Assembly: GCF_900109295.1 (NCBI RefSeq)
Contig: NZ_FOIZ01000002.1
Span: 682,001 to 746,000 of the forward strand
DNA: 64,000 bases
Direction of reading: 5' to 3'
From: Cognatiyoonia koreensis
Lineage (GTDB): Bacteria > Pseudomonadota > Alphaproteobacteria > Rhodobacterales > Rhodobacteraceae
Part shown: piece after piece, positions 54,031 to 62,494 of the stretch
How positions within the stretch are numbered: position 1 is the stretch's first letter
Layout of the letters: each line of letters opens with the position of its first letter
Position numbers and translations under genes: made by a program
The notes under the pieces: model-generated
What the model saw: only the letters and a program-made list of their open reading frames with translations
Told to the model about the DNA's origin: nothing
The model's database searches: none

Positions 54031-56081
54031 GCAACGACCCGCTTGCTTTGAAAACGGACCAGTGTCAGTTTACTTGCGCCTTCGCGCGGCAAGGACCTGC
54101 ATTGGTCCAAAAGCCGGTTGGCTTCGATCCGCAACCGTGCGGTCTTGTCGTCTGAGAGCGCACAAACCTGTTCCGCAGCACCGATTGCCGTAACCAGATC
54201 ACCAGACCGCATCGCAGCGCGCATCAACAAGACACGCACCGAGATATTGTCAGGCAGGTCCGTGGCAACCTGATCTCCAATGCGGATCGCCGCCGCATCA
54301 TCGCCCGCCGCAAAACAAAGCCGCGCGCGATATAACCCAAGTTCATGAAGCGGATCGGGCAATGCCGTATTCGCCGCGACAAAGCTATCCAGCATAGGCA
54401 GATCTTCCGCATCAAATGCCGCACGGATTTCCAGACGCAACTTCCGGCGCAGATCACGCAAGGCAGTGCGCGCTGGGCGATGCTGCGGCACCAGAAACAG
54501 GATATCCGCCAGTATCGAAAGCGCCACCTCCCTGTCCTTGACTGTGTCCACAGCGGCGCTCCAGCGATCGAACATCGGGTGCAAATCGGCTGGCAAAGGC
54601 CCCGCGTCTGTTTGCGCTGTCCGCCAGTCGCGCACCGCCCGCGCAGCACCAGCAATATCATCGACGACCGTCAAATGGGCCGCGATGGCGACAATCTCTT
54701 CTGCCGAAGCCACAGCCGTATCAACCGCGCACGCCACCCCCGCCGCATGACATAGCTTCAGCTGCAAAAGTGGCCCGATATGGCGCAGCAATGTTTCTTT
54801 GGCTTGCGGCGCAAGATCGGTCAACATCTCCGGACGCTCATCCAAAAGACGCTGCGCCAGATCATGCGCGATATCGGAATTGTTTGGTTTGGCCTCCCAG
54901 GCGGCTTTCAGAATTTGTAGCGCTGCCGCAGCGGTTCCGAACTTCGCCGCAATCTCGACGATCTTGCGTAACGCGAAGACAGACCCAAACCCGCCTTTGG
55001 CCACATGATCAGCAACCGCATCGAACCGGCCTAGTTGCAGCGCAAGTGCTGCCTTCTTTCGCACAGCAGATAACGCGCTACCGGTTTCTGCGGCATAAGC
55101 CTCAGCCGTGTCCGCCCTCGCGGTTGACAGCAAATCCCTCACCGTCTCAAGGCGCGGCACATCAGGGCGACTACGGATCAGATCGTCCAGCTTGTCCCCG
55201 ACCTCTAACAGATCACCATGGGCGAGGCAATTTTGCGCATAGGGCAAAAATACATCCGCCGCCCGGTCGGGGGCCGCGTGACGCACAACATCACGCACAG
55301 CGGGTGCAATCGCGACAGTCATCCAGTCCGCGACAAGGGCTTTCGCAAAATCATCGGAGAAATGCGCCAGCCCGGTACTGTCGTCCGCGATTGCGTCCTT
55401 CTGGCCAAAGGACAACATCAGCGCAGTTGGATCGTAAACGCGGGCTCCGGTCTTTCGCGCCGCGTCTTTGACATCTGCAATGTAGGATGAACGCGATGCA
55501 ATCGGGACGCCATCCGCCTGCCGCGCGTCCACATGGGTGACGAACAGCGTGCGGGGCAGCAAATCTTGCAACGCTTTGATATCAGCACGCAGATGCTCTG
55601 GCGTTGTGAACTCCATACGCAAACGCCGCAACAGCGCAAAATCCTCATCCGACAAATCGCGCGCTTCAAGGAATGCGTCGATCAGCGACTGGTCACCATC
55701 CGCAGCACAATCCCAAAAGGCGCGCGCAATTGATTGATCACCAAAGACGTCAGGGTAAGCATGAGCAAGATAGTTCAACTGAACGAAGAACCCGTCGACA
55801 GTGATACGCTTGGCGGATGAAAGCTCGACGACATAAAGATCGGACAGATCGTGGGCTTGCCCCGCAAGAACTCCGAAATCCGCATTGCGCGCGATCAGCG
55901 GCCAAAGCTCTTCAGGCGGTGTTTGCAAACCCAGCATGAAACGGGCCTGCTGCACCGCTTCACCGGACGCGTGGCAATAGCCATAATTGCGGGCACGGTT
56001 CACCACATAGCCGTACCGGTCCTGCGCCATCGCCAGCGGTCCCGTGACCCGGCATGACCCTATGGGCGTGATCGCGAACAC
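54027..56081 (-). CDS. Unknown capsule-locus protein: SGNH/GSCFA-like N-terminus plus helical-repeat C-terminus
   Basis: 684 aa. I do not recognise a named family for the whole protein. The first 250 residues resemble an SGNH-hydrolase layout: ITPIGSCRV (Ser9 as candidate nucleophile), DLYVVELSSAKRIT near 81-94, LFVTHVD near 179-185 and a late STGLAHFSDDF (His240). The remaining 430 residues are Ala/Leu/Asp-rich helices, TPR-like, with no membrane segment or signal peptide. It is the second gene of the operon between the dehydrogenase and the glycosyltransferase. It could modify (acylate or deacylate) the sugar or scaffold the enzymes. Confidence 0.6.
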   Translation of the reverse strand: MFAITPIGSCRVTGPLAMAQDRYGYVVNRARNYGYCHASGEAVQQARFMLGLQTPPEELWPLIARNADFGVLAGQAHDLSDLYVVELSSAKRITVDGFFVQLNYLAHAYPDVFGDQSIARAFWDCAADGDQSLIDAFLEARDLSDEDFALLRRLRMEFTTPEHLRADIKALQDLLPRTLFVTHVDARQADGVPIASRSSYIADVKDAARKTGARVYDPTALMLSFGQKDAIADDSTGLAHFSDDFAKALVADWMTVAIAPAVRDVVRHAAPDRAADVFLPYAQNCLAHGDLLEVGDKLDDLIRSRPDVPRLETVRDLLSTARADTAEAYAAETGSALSAVRKKAALALQLGRFDAVADHVAKGGFGSVFALRKIVEIAAKFGTAAAALQILKAAWEAKPNNSDIAHDLAQRLLDERPEMLTDLAPQAKETLLRHIGPLLQLKLCHAAGVACAVDTAVASAEEIVAIAAHLTVVDDIAGAARAVRDWRTAQTDAGPLPADLHPMFDRWSAAVDTVKDREVALSILADILFLVPQHRPARTALRDLRRKLRLEIRAAFDAEDLPMLDSFVAANTALPDPLHELGLYRARLCFAAGDDAAAIRIGDQVATDLPDNISVRVLLMRAAMRSGDLVTAIGAAEQVCALSDDKTARLRIEANRLLDQCRSLPREGASKLTLVRFQSKRVVA

Positions 56082-56084
56082 AGG

Positions 56085-57434
56085 TTAAAGCGACCAGTAT
56101 CGCAGGCCACGCGTTGCAGCCTCTTTCGCAAAGACACCACGCACATCGATCAAGGCACCCCCGGGCTTGAGCCGATCAAGAAAGTTGGATTCCTTGGCAT
56201 AGGCATCGTGCGGCGTGGTCAGGATCAACACGTCCAGTCGCCGCATCTCTGCCTTGTTGCACAGGGCGATATCAACGGCTGCGGCATCCCGCTTGCTGCA
56301 AACCGGATCATGCACCATCGGATCGAACCCGAAGGCGCGCAGGCGCTGCACGACTTCCACCGCTTTCGAATTGCGGGCGTCGGGTACGTTTTCCTTGAAG
56401 GTCATGCCGAACACCCCGATGCGCGCGTCCCGACCCGCGCCCTTGGTCTGTATCAGCAACCGGACAGCGGCCTGTGTCACATGCTCTGCCATCGCGTCGT
56501 TCAAACGGCGGCCCGCAAGTATCACCTGCGGATGCAGCCCGACCTGTTCTGCAGCAGATGCCAGGTAGTAAGGATCGACCCCGATGCAGTGACCGCCGAC
56601 AAGACCGGGCGTGAACGGGACAAAATTCCACTTCGTCGCCGCCGCATCAATCACATCGAACGTGCTGATCCCCAGCTTGTCGCAGATCAGCGACATTTCA
56701 TTCATCAGGGCAATATTCACATCGCGCTGGGTGTTTTCCAGAACCTTCGCCCCTTCCGCCACCTTGATGGACGGGCAGACATGCAATCCCGCATCAATGA
56801 TCTTGTGATAAACGGCCTTGATCCGGGCAAGCGACGCTGGCGTATCGCCGGACACGATCTTGGTGATCTTGTCGACTGTATTGTTGGGATCGCCGGGATT
56901 GATGCGTTCCGGGCTATAGCCAAGGAAGAAATCGCGCCCGGCCTTCATATCGGAATATTCCTCAAGAATGGGCCCGCAGAAGTCCTCGGTCAAGCCGGGA
57001 TACACAGTCGACTCGAACACGACGATATCGCCGGGCGACAGCCATTGACCGATCATGCGGCAGGCGGCTTGCAACGGGGCAAGGTCCGGCTGATGTGTTT
57101 TCGTAATCGGTGTGGGTACGGTCACAATATAGAATGTCGCATCCGCCAATGCAGCATCATCGGTTGTCAGGTCCAGACCGCAGGTCATCAGCGTGTCATG
57201 CGCGACCTCTTTGGTGTGGTCGCGGCCACGGCAAAGGGCCGATACGCGCTTTTCTGAGACGTCATAGCCAACAACAGACTTGAACTTCTGCGCAAGGCTG
57301 GTGGCAAGCGGCAGACCGACATAGCCCAGACCGACGACGGCGATGGACTCCGACTGATCCTTTTCCCGCGTCGGCAGATATCGAAGCACCGTTTCTTTTT
57401 GGTCGTGTGCAAGGCCATCAAGAAGAAGTGTCAT
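56085..57434 (-). CDS. Nucleotide-sugar dehydrogenase (UDP-GlcNAc/GalNAc 6-dehydrogenase, TviB/WbpA-like)
   Basis: 449 aa. It oxidises C6 of a UDP-N-acetylhexosamine to a uronic acid. The NAD loop VVGLGYVGLPLATSLA lies near 33-48, followed by VPTPITKTHQPDL, STVYPGLTEDFCGPILE, GYSPERINPGD, the catalytic Cys in VGGHCIGVDPYYL near 272-284, and FGMTFKENVPDARNSKA. Closest in pattern to the Vi-antigen and B-band O-antigen enzymes rather than UDP-glucose dehydrogenase, so the capsule probably contains an N-acetylated uronic acid. It is the first gene of the operon; three phased TTAA motifs lie upstream (57463-57499). Confidence 0.88.
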   Translation of the reverse strand: MTLLLDGLAHDQKETVLRYLPTREKDQSESIAVVGLGYVGLPLATSLAQKFKSVVGYDVSEKRVSALCRGRDHTKEVAHDTLMTCGLDLTTDDAALADATFYIVTVPTPITKTHQPDLAPLQAACRMIGQWLSPGDIVVFESTVYPGLTEDFCGPILEEYSDMKAGRDFFLGYSPERINPGDPNNTVDKITKIVSGDTPASLARIKAVYHKIIDAGLHVCPSIKVAEGAKVLENTQRDVNIALMNEMSLICDKLGISTFDVIDAAATKWNFVPFTPGLVGGHCIGVDPYYLASAAEQVGLHPQVILAGRRLNDAMAEHVTQAAVRLLIQTKGAGRDARIGVFGMTFKENVPDARNSKAVEVVQRLRAFGFDPMVHDPVCSKRDAAAVDIALCNKAEMRRLDVLILTTPHDAYAKESNFLDRLKPGGALIDVRGVFAKEAATRGLRYWSL

Positions 57435-57462
57435 CAGCGTCTATCCCAAGGTTTGAAGTTCC

Positions 57463-57499
57463 TTAAGAGAAGGTGCTGTTAATCCTAATATTGCGTTAA
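57463..57499 (-). promoter_or_regulatory. Phased TTAA motifs upstream of the capsule operon
   Basis: TTAA occurs at 57463, 57479 and 57496, that is every 16-17 bases, in the 199-base AT-rich gap before the capsule operon. This may be a promoter or a site for an AT-reading repressor (MucR/Ros type); spacing does not fit the CtrA rule of TTAA-N7-TTAA. A 7-bp hairpin (57583-57601) lies further upstream. Confidence 0.25.
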
Positions 57500-57633
57500 T
57501 ATGGAATAGGGATGGCTTATCGGGATAGATTGAAACCCACAGGCGCGATCAGATTCGCCTTGCAAATAAAGGCAATCCATCGGCGTTGCGATTGGCAACG
57601 CTTTCTCAATTTCCGTTAATGCGACGCGCGAAA

Positions 57634-58662
57634 TTAACCACCCGTTCTGTCCCTGTTCTGATCCTGCCAGGTCGGCAGCAGGTCATTCGGCGCGTGAGTC
57701 GCGCAAAACACACCGCGGGCAATGGCACGGCTTAGACACATGGCCGCTGCAGCTCCGACATCGCGGACAAGATCGGCACTTGCGACGTCCTGGCCCGTGT
57801 GCGTTGAAACAGCAAAGACAAGGTCCCCATCCAGCGGGGTGTGCGACGGGACAATGGCGCGGGCCATACCGTCATGGGCAGCGACGGCCATGCGATGACA
57901 TTGTGGTTTCGACAGCGGGGCGTCGGTTGCGACAATAGCGATGGTGGTGTTGGCCCGCTGTGCGACATGCTCACCCATGGCCGCCAGCTTGCGGCTTGGA
58001 TCAGGGCGCACAAGCCCGCCGCGTGAATCGACCCCCTGACCGCCGAATTCGGTGTCCAACTCAAATGGGGCGGCCCAGAAATGACGATCCCCCGGGGTGG
58101 TGACGCTCCCCAGCGGGTTTGCCGCGACCAGCGCCCCGACCACATGGCCGCTGTCCAGAACAAGGGACGCGGACCCAAGCCCACCCTTTTGCATCGCGGC
58201 CAACGCTCCGGTGCCGGCACCATGGCTACCCAGCGCAAAACGCTGTGATGCCGAACCAAGCGCGGCACGGCCCAGCGCCCGATAGGGGTTCTCGGACCAA
58301 TCCTTTGTTCCACCGTTGATCAGATCAAAGATGATGGCCCCCGGTACGATTGGCACGGTCATATCCCCGATGGCAAATCCCCGACCCATGGCCCGCAACC
58401 CGTCTGCTACACCCGAACAGGCATCCAAACCAAAGGCAGACCCACCCGACAAAACAAGGGCATCGACAGCATCGACCGTCTTGTCAGGGGCCAGCAGATC
58501 GGTTTCCCGCGTTCCCGGGGCCCCGCCCATGACATGCACGCTGGCCCGAAAGGGGGCATCGCCCACCAGAACGGTCGCGCCCGATTTCAACCGGTCATCC
58601 TGCGCATTCCCGACACGCAGGCCCTTGACGTCGGTAATCAGATTTCGTGGTCCCGATTTCAT
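57634..58662 (-). CDS. P1 family peptidase (DmpA/NylC-like N-terminal nucleophile hydrolase)
   Basis: 342 aa. P1 (S58) peptidases self-cleave and release N-terminal amino acids, often D- or beta-amino acids, or cut nylon oligomers. Seen: ITDVKGLRVGNAQDDRLKSGATVLV, VHVMGGAPGTRETDLL, ALVLSGGSAFGLDACSGVADGL, and later GGLGSASLVLDSGHVVGALVAANP close to the expected cleavage region, then TTIAIVATDAPLSKPQCHRMAVAAHDGMARAI. The start overlaps the transporter ATPase stop by 4 bases, so it is the last gene of the peptide-uptake operon and probably acts on the imported substrate. Confidence 0.87.
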   Translation of the reverse strand: MKSGPRNLITDVKGLRVGNAQDDRLKSGATVLVGDAPFRASVHVMGGAPGTRETDLLAPDKTVDAVDALVLSGGSAFGLDACSGVADGLRAMGRGFAIGDMTVPIVPGAIIFDLINGGTKDWSENPYRALGRAALGSASQRFALGSHGAGTGALAAMQKGGLGSASLVLDSGHVVGALVAANPLGSVTTPGDRHFWAAPFELDTEFGGQGVDSRGGLVRPDPSRKLAAMGEHVAQRANTTIAIVATDAPLSKPQCHRMAVAAHDGMARAIVPSHTPLDGDLVFAVSTHTGQDVASADLVRDVGAAAAMCLSRAIARGVFCATHAPNDLLPTWQDQNRDRTGG

Positions 58663-60239
58663 GACGTAGCTTCCTCCAGATCAGGCAGGGTCGGCACGGC
58701 TGCGATCAGCGCACGTGTATAAGGATGACGCGGATTGCGAAAGACATCCTCTGTCTGGCCTGTTTCAACAATCGCCCCCGATTTCATCACCAACACCCTG
58801 TCCGTAACACTCCGCACGACGGACAAATCATGACTGATGAAGAGATATGACAAGGGATAGCGGCGGCAGAGGTCCGCGATCAGGTCCAGCACCTGCGCAC
58901 GCACAGACACGTCGAGCGCTGAAACTGCCTCGTCGAAAATAATCAACTCGGGATGCGTTATCAGTGCGCGGGCAATTGCGATCCGCTGGCGCTGGCCGCC
59001 GGAAAAGGCATGGATGTACTTGCCAGCATCGGACGCGTGCAGCCCCACAGCCTCAAGTGCTTCAGCAACTGATTTGTCCTTGTCATGAACACCGCCGAGC
59101 AAATCAAAGGGTTCGGCCACCAGCCTGCCGACCTTGTGGCGCGGATTGAACGATCCGTATGGATCCTGAAAAACCACCTGCATCTTTTGGCGCAATGCCA
59201 GATCAGGGGAAGCGACCGATTGTCCATCCAGCAGGATTTCACCGCCCTGCAACCGTTCAAGCCCCAGAATTGCCCGCGTCAGGGTCGATTTTCCGCAGCC
59301 GCTTTCACCGACCAGCCCGACGCGCTCGCCGCGGTTCAGCGTGAAACTGACGTCGTTCAGGGCAACGAACGGTGTCGCGCGATCAAACAGATGCTTGCCC
59401 GCACGCTTGTATGTGCGGCGAACTTTGCGCACCTCCAGCAAGGGCGCAGGGGCGGGGCGGGGCGGTAGTTGAACACGATGGGTCGATGCTGCGAACAAGG
59501 CCCGGGTATAGGGATGCTGCATATCCGCCAGCAGTTGACGGGTCTCGCCCTGCTCGACGATGCGACCTTTTTGCATAACGACAATCCGGTCGGCCAGATC
59601 ACTGACGACAGCCAGATCATGGGTAATCAACAACAAACCCATTCCGAATTCGTTCACCAGCTCTTTTAGCAAGGCAAGGATTTGCGCTTGCGTCGTAACA
59701 TCCAGGGCGGTTGTCGGTTCATCAGCAATCAACAGCTTCGGGCGCAAGGCAATGGCCATCGCGATCACGACGCGCTGGCGCTGACCACCGGACAACTGGT
59801 GCGGATAGCGATCCAGTGGAAACTGGTCGTTGGGCAAACCGACACGGGCAAGGGTCTCTGCGGCTCGCGCGCGCGCAGTGCGGCGGTTGCCCTTGCCATG
59901 CACAAGGATCGTTTCGGCAACCTGATCGACGATGGTGCGCACGGGGTTCAGTGCTGTCATCGGTTCCTGAAAGACCATGCCAACATCATCGCCGCGCATC
60001 GCGCACAGCTTGCGTTCCGGCGCACCGACAACCTCCGCGCCATCCAGCCGGATACTGCCCGTCGGATGCGACCCCTTGGGCAGCAAGCCAATCGTCGCAA
60101 AGGCGGTCATCGATTTGCCTGACCCGCTTTCGCCTGTGATAGCGACGATCTCGCCAGGTGCGACACGCAACGACACGTCATGCAGAACAGGCGTGCCGTG
60201 GATCGCCAGATCAAGCGCGGTAATCTCCAGCAAACTCAT
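58659..60239 (-). CDS. Peptide ABC transporter, fused double ATP-binding protein (DppD-DppF type)
   Basis: 526 aa from ATG 60239; the frame is open further to 60587 inside the permease gene. Two ABC domains in tandem: the first with GESGSGKSMTAFATIGLLPKG near 36-44 and QLSGGQRQRV, the second with GESGCGKSTLTRAILGLERL near 310 and AFSGGQRQRIAIARALI. Both have Walker B (LLIADEPTTALD, LIIFDEAVSALD). It energises the DppBC-like permease pair. Overlaps of 4 bases join it to the permease and peptidase genes. Confidence 0.93.
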   Translation of the reverse strand: MSLLEITALDLAIHGTPVLHDVSLRVAPGEIVAITGESGSGKSMTAFATIGLLPKGSHPTGSIRLDGAEVVGAPERKLCAMRGDDVGMVFQEPMTALNPVRTIVDQVAETILVHGKGNRRTARARAAETLARVGLPNDQFPLDRYPHQLSGGQRQRVVIAMAIALRPKLLIADEPTTALDVTTQAQILALLKELVNEFGMGLLLITHDLAVVSDLADRIVVMQKGRIVEQGETRQLLADMQHPYTRALFAASTHRVQLPPRPAPAPLLEVRKVRRTYKRAGKHLFDRATPFVALNDVSFTLNRGERVGLVGESGCGKSTLTRAILGLERLQGGEILLDGQSVASPDLALRQKMQVVFQDPYGSFNPRHKVGRLVAEPFDLLGGVHDKDKSVAEALEAVGLHASDAGKYIHAFSGGQRQRIAIARALITHPELIIFDEAVSALDVSVRAQVLDLIADLCRRYPLSYLFISHDLSVVRSVTDRVLVMKSGAIVETGQTEDVFRNPRHPYTRALIAAVPTLPDLEEATS

Positions 60240-61054
60240 ATCCGCTGCACCCGCAGCTTCGGATCCAGCCAGTCGCGCAACCCGTCGCCCATCAGGTTCA
60301 GGCCAAGGACGGTCAGCACGATCGTCAGGCCGGGAACAAGCGCGACATGCGGGGCGATCGTGGTCAGCGTTTGGGCATCCGCCAACATCCGGCCCCAACT
60401 TGCCGTTGGCGGCTGCGCGCCAAGGCCGATATAGGACAATGCCGCTTCGGCCAGAATGCCCAGACTGAACTGGATCGTCCCCTGTACGATCAACAGATTC
60501 GTGATGTTCGGGAAAATATGCTCCCACGAAATACGAAACGCGGATTTGCCACAGACACGGGCGGCAAGTATGAAATCCCGCTCCCAAAGGCTCAGGGCAC
60601 CCGACCGCGACAGGCGCGCAAAGACGGGGATGTTGAAAATTCCGATAGCAATAATCGCATTCACGGCCGATGCACCGAATACGGCGGTGATCAGAATGGC
60701 GATAACAAGGCTTGGAAACGCGAAGACAAGGTCATTGGATCGCATGATGAATTCATCAAGGATCGAACCGCGCCACGCCGCGGCTGTCAGGCCTAATGGC
60801 ACACCCAGCACCATGCCGATGCCGACAGCGACAACCGCGACGGCAATCGACGTGCGCGCGCCCATCATGATCATCGACAGGATATCCCGCCCGAACTGAT
60901 CGGTCCCTAGCAGGTGCTGCGCCGATGGGGTCTGCAACCGGTTGGGAATATCCAGCGCCGTGATGTCGTAAGGTGTCCAGACGAATGACAGTCCTGCCAT
61001 CGCGACAAAGAACAGCGACAAAAAGCCACCGATGATCATGCCGCGCGACATCAT
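60236..61054 (-). CDS. Peptide ABC transporter permease (DppC/OppC-like)
   Basis: 272 aa. N-terminal helix near 8-26 (IGGFLSLFFVAMAGLSFVW), a periplasmic stretch with HLLGTDQFGRDILSMIMMGARTS (typical of DppC), five further helices and the EAA loop ARVCGKSAFRISWEHIFPNI, which contacts the ATPase. Late GAQPPTASWGRML is also a family mark. Coupled by 4-base overlaps to the DppB-like and ATPase genes. Confidence 0.93.
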   Translation of the reverse strand: MMSRGMIIGGFLSLFFVAMAGLSFVWTPYDITALDIPNRLQTPSAQHLLGTDQFGRDILSMIMMGARTSIAVAVVAVGIGMVLGVPLGLTAAAWRGSILDEFIMRSNDLVFAFPSLVIAILITAVFGASAVNAIIAIGIFNIPVFARLSRSGALSLWERDFILAARVCGKSAFRISWEHIFPNITNLLIVQGTIQFSLGILAEAALSYIGLGAQPPTASWGRMLADAQTLTTIAPHVALVPGLTIVLTVLGLNLMGDGLRDWLDPKLRVQRI

Positions 61055-61995
61055 TTGGTCCTCAGTCGGGGGTCGACAGCGGCATAGGCCAGATCGACCG
61101 CGAAATTGACCACGATGACGACAAAGACCAGCAACATGACGACGCTTTCCACGACAATTAGATCGCGGGCGGATATGGATTTAAAGATCAGCTGCCCCAG
61201 CCCGGGCAGATAAAAGACCTGTTCAATAATGATCCCGCCGGCCAGCAGGAACGAAAACTGCAAACCGATGATGGTCAGCACCGGAATAAGGGCGTTGCGC
61301 ACCGCATGTCGCCACAGAGCCTGCCGGGCGGTCAGCCCTTTTGCGCGGGCGGTGCGCATGAAATCTTCGTCCAGCATATCCAGCAGTGACGACCGCATGA
61401 CACGCGCAAGGATCGCGGCTTGCGGAAGCGCCAGTGCAATCGCTGGCAGGGTCAACGCCTTGATGCCTGTCCAGAGGCCCTTGTCCCAACCGGGAAAGCC
61501 GCCTGCGTTAAAGACCGGCCACTTGATCGCGAATAGCAGCACAAGAAACATCGCGAACCAGAAATTCGGAATCGCAACGCCAAGCTGGGTCGCACCCATG
61601 ACAGTCACGTCAGCGGCCCCACCGCGGTGGCTCGCGGCAAGTATTCCGGCAGGAAAGGCAATCAGCGTGGACAGAGTCAGCGCATAGACTGCCAACGGCA
61701 AGGATACCCAGACGCGGTCAGCCACAAGATCGGCGACAGGTGCCTTGTATGTCCATGATTGCCCGAAATCACCGCGAAGCATCCCGCTGACCCAATCAAA
61801 ATACCGCACGATCAGGGACCGATCCAAACCCATTTCCGCGCGTAACGCGGCGATGGTGTCTTCGCGCGCATTCACACCCAGCATAAAGGCAGCCGGATCA
61901 CCCGGGATCACCTCGATCATACTAAAAATCACGACCGAGGCGACGAACAGGCTGATCACCAGCGAGGCAAATCGCCCCAAAGCGTAGGCGATCAT
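61051..61995 (-). CDS. Peptide ABC transporter permease (DppB/OppB-like)
   Basis: 314 aa with six helices. The N-terminal FASLVISLFVASVVIFSMIEVIPGDPA is typical of DppB. The EAA loop is MRTARAKGLTARQALWRHAVRNALIP near 215-240, and the C-terminus VVNFAVDLAYAAVDPRLR is nearly invariant in the family. The stop overlaps the DppC-like start. Its own start overlaps the stop of the GNAT gene, which is unusual for this operon type. Confidence 0.93.
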   Translation of the reverse strand: MIAYALGRFASLVISLFVASVVIFSMIEVIPGDPAAFMLGVNAREDTIAALRAEMGLDRSLIVRYFDWVSGMLRGDFGQSWTYKAPVADLVADRVWVSLPLAVYALTLSTLIAFPAGILAASHRGGAADVTVMGATQLGVAIPNFWFAMFLVLLFAIKWPVFNAGGFPGWDKGLWTGIKALTLPAIALALPQAAILARVMRSSLLDMLDEDFMRTARAKGLTARQALWRHAVRNALIPVLTIIGLQFSFLLAGGIIIEQVFYLPGLGQLIFKSISARDLIVVESVVMLLVFVVIVVNFAVDLAYAAVDPRLRTK

Positions 61996-62480
61996 GCTTC
62001 CAGTGCCTTGGCAAATACGACTTCACCCGCGGGTTTCGCCCCTGACAGGCTGTACCACTGCACCAATTTGTCAGGCAGATCACGATAGGTAATCCGTCCG
62101 TCGCTGACAAAACCCATGGGCGCATAGACTGCCGGATTGCCGATCAGAATGCAGCCGTCCACGCCACGCGCGGCCATCTGTTCCAGTCCTGCCTTGATCA
62201 GTGTGGTACCGATACCCCGACGCTGGCGATCATTGCGCACTGAAACCGGACCCAGCCCGACCCAAACGCCAGACGCGTCCTGTTTCAGGGGTGAAAAGGC
62301 CACATGACCGATCAGTCCGTCGTCCTCCACGACAAGGGACAACATTAAATCACCGGCTTTGCGCAGGGCATCCGTCAAACCAGCATCTGATTCTGTTGCG
62401 AAAGGCATCGGGGCAAAGGCGGCCCGCGTCAGATCATGGATCGCCGCATGGTCGTCTTCGTTTTCCGGACGGATGATCAC
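61992..62480 (-). CDS. GNAT family N-acetyltransferase (YhbS-like)
   Basis: 162 aa from GTG 62480, with AGGA overlapping the preceding stop; the frame extends to 62552 inside the binding-protein gene. The GNAT fold shows VIIRPENEDDHAAIHDLTRAAF, VGLGPVSVRNDRQRRGIGTTLI (acetyl-CoA loop RRGIG) and GCILIGNPAVYAPMGFVSDGRI, a pattern of the YhbS group. The acceptor substrate is unknown. It sits between the substrate-binding protein and the permeases, so it might acetylate the imported compound. Confidence 0.83.
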   Translation of the reverse strand: MIIRPENEDDHAAIHDLTRAAFAPMPFATESDAGLTDALRKAGDLMLSLVVEDDGLIGHVAFSPLKQDASGVWVGLGPVSVRNDRQRRGIGTTLIKAGLEQMAARGVDGCILIGNPAVYAPMGFVSDGRITYRDLPDKLVQWYSLSGAKPAGEVVFAKALEA

Positions 62481-62494
62481 GCTGCGCTCTGTTC

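Noticed and set aside
56208..57257. 349-codon open frame on the plus strand opposite the nucleotide-sugar dehydrogenase
   Set aside because: Fully antisense to a well-conserved gene; its length follows from the GC-rich codon use of the real gene.
57583..57601. GCGTTGC/GCAACGC hairpin as terminator of the P1 peptidase gene
   Set aside because: On the minus strand it is not followed by a T-run; on the plus strand no gene ends upstream of it.
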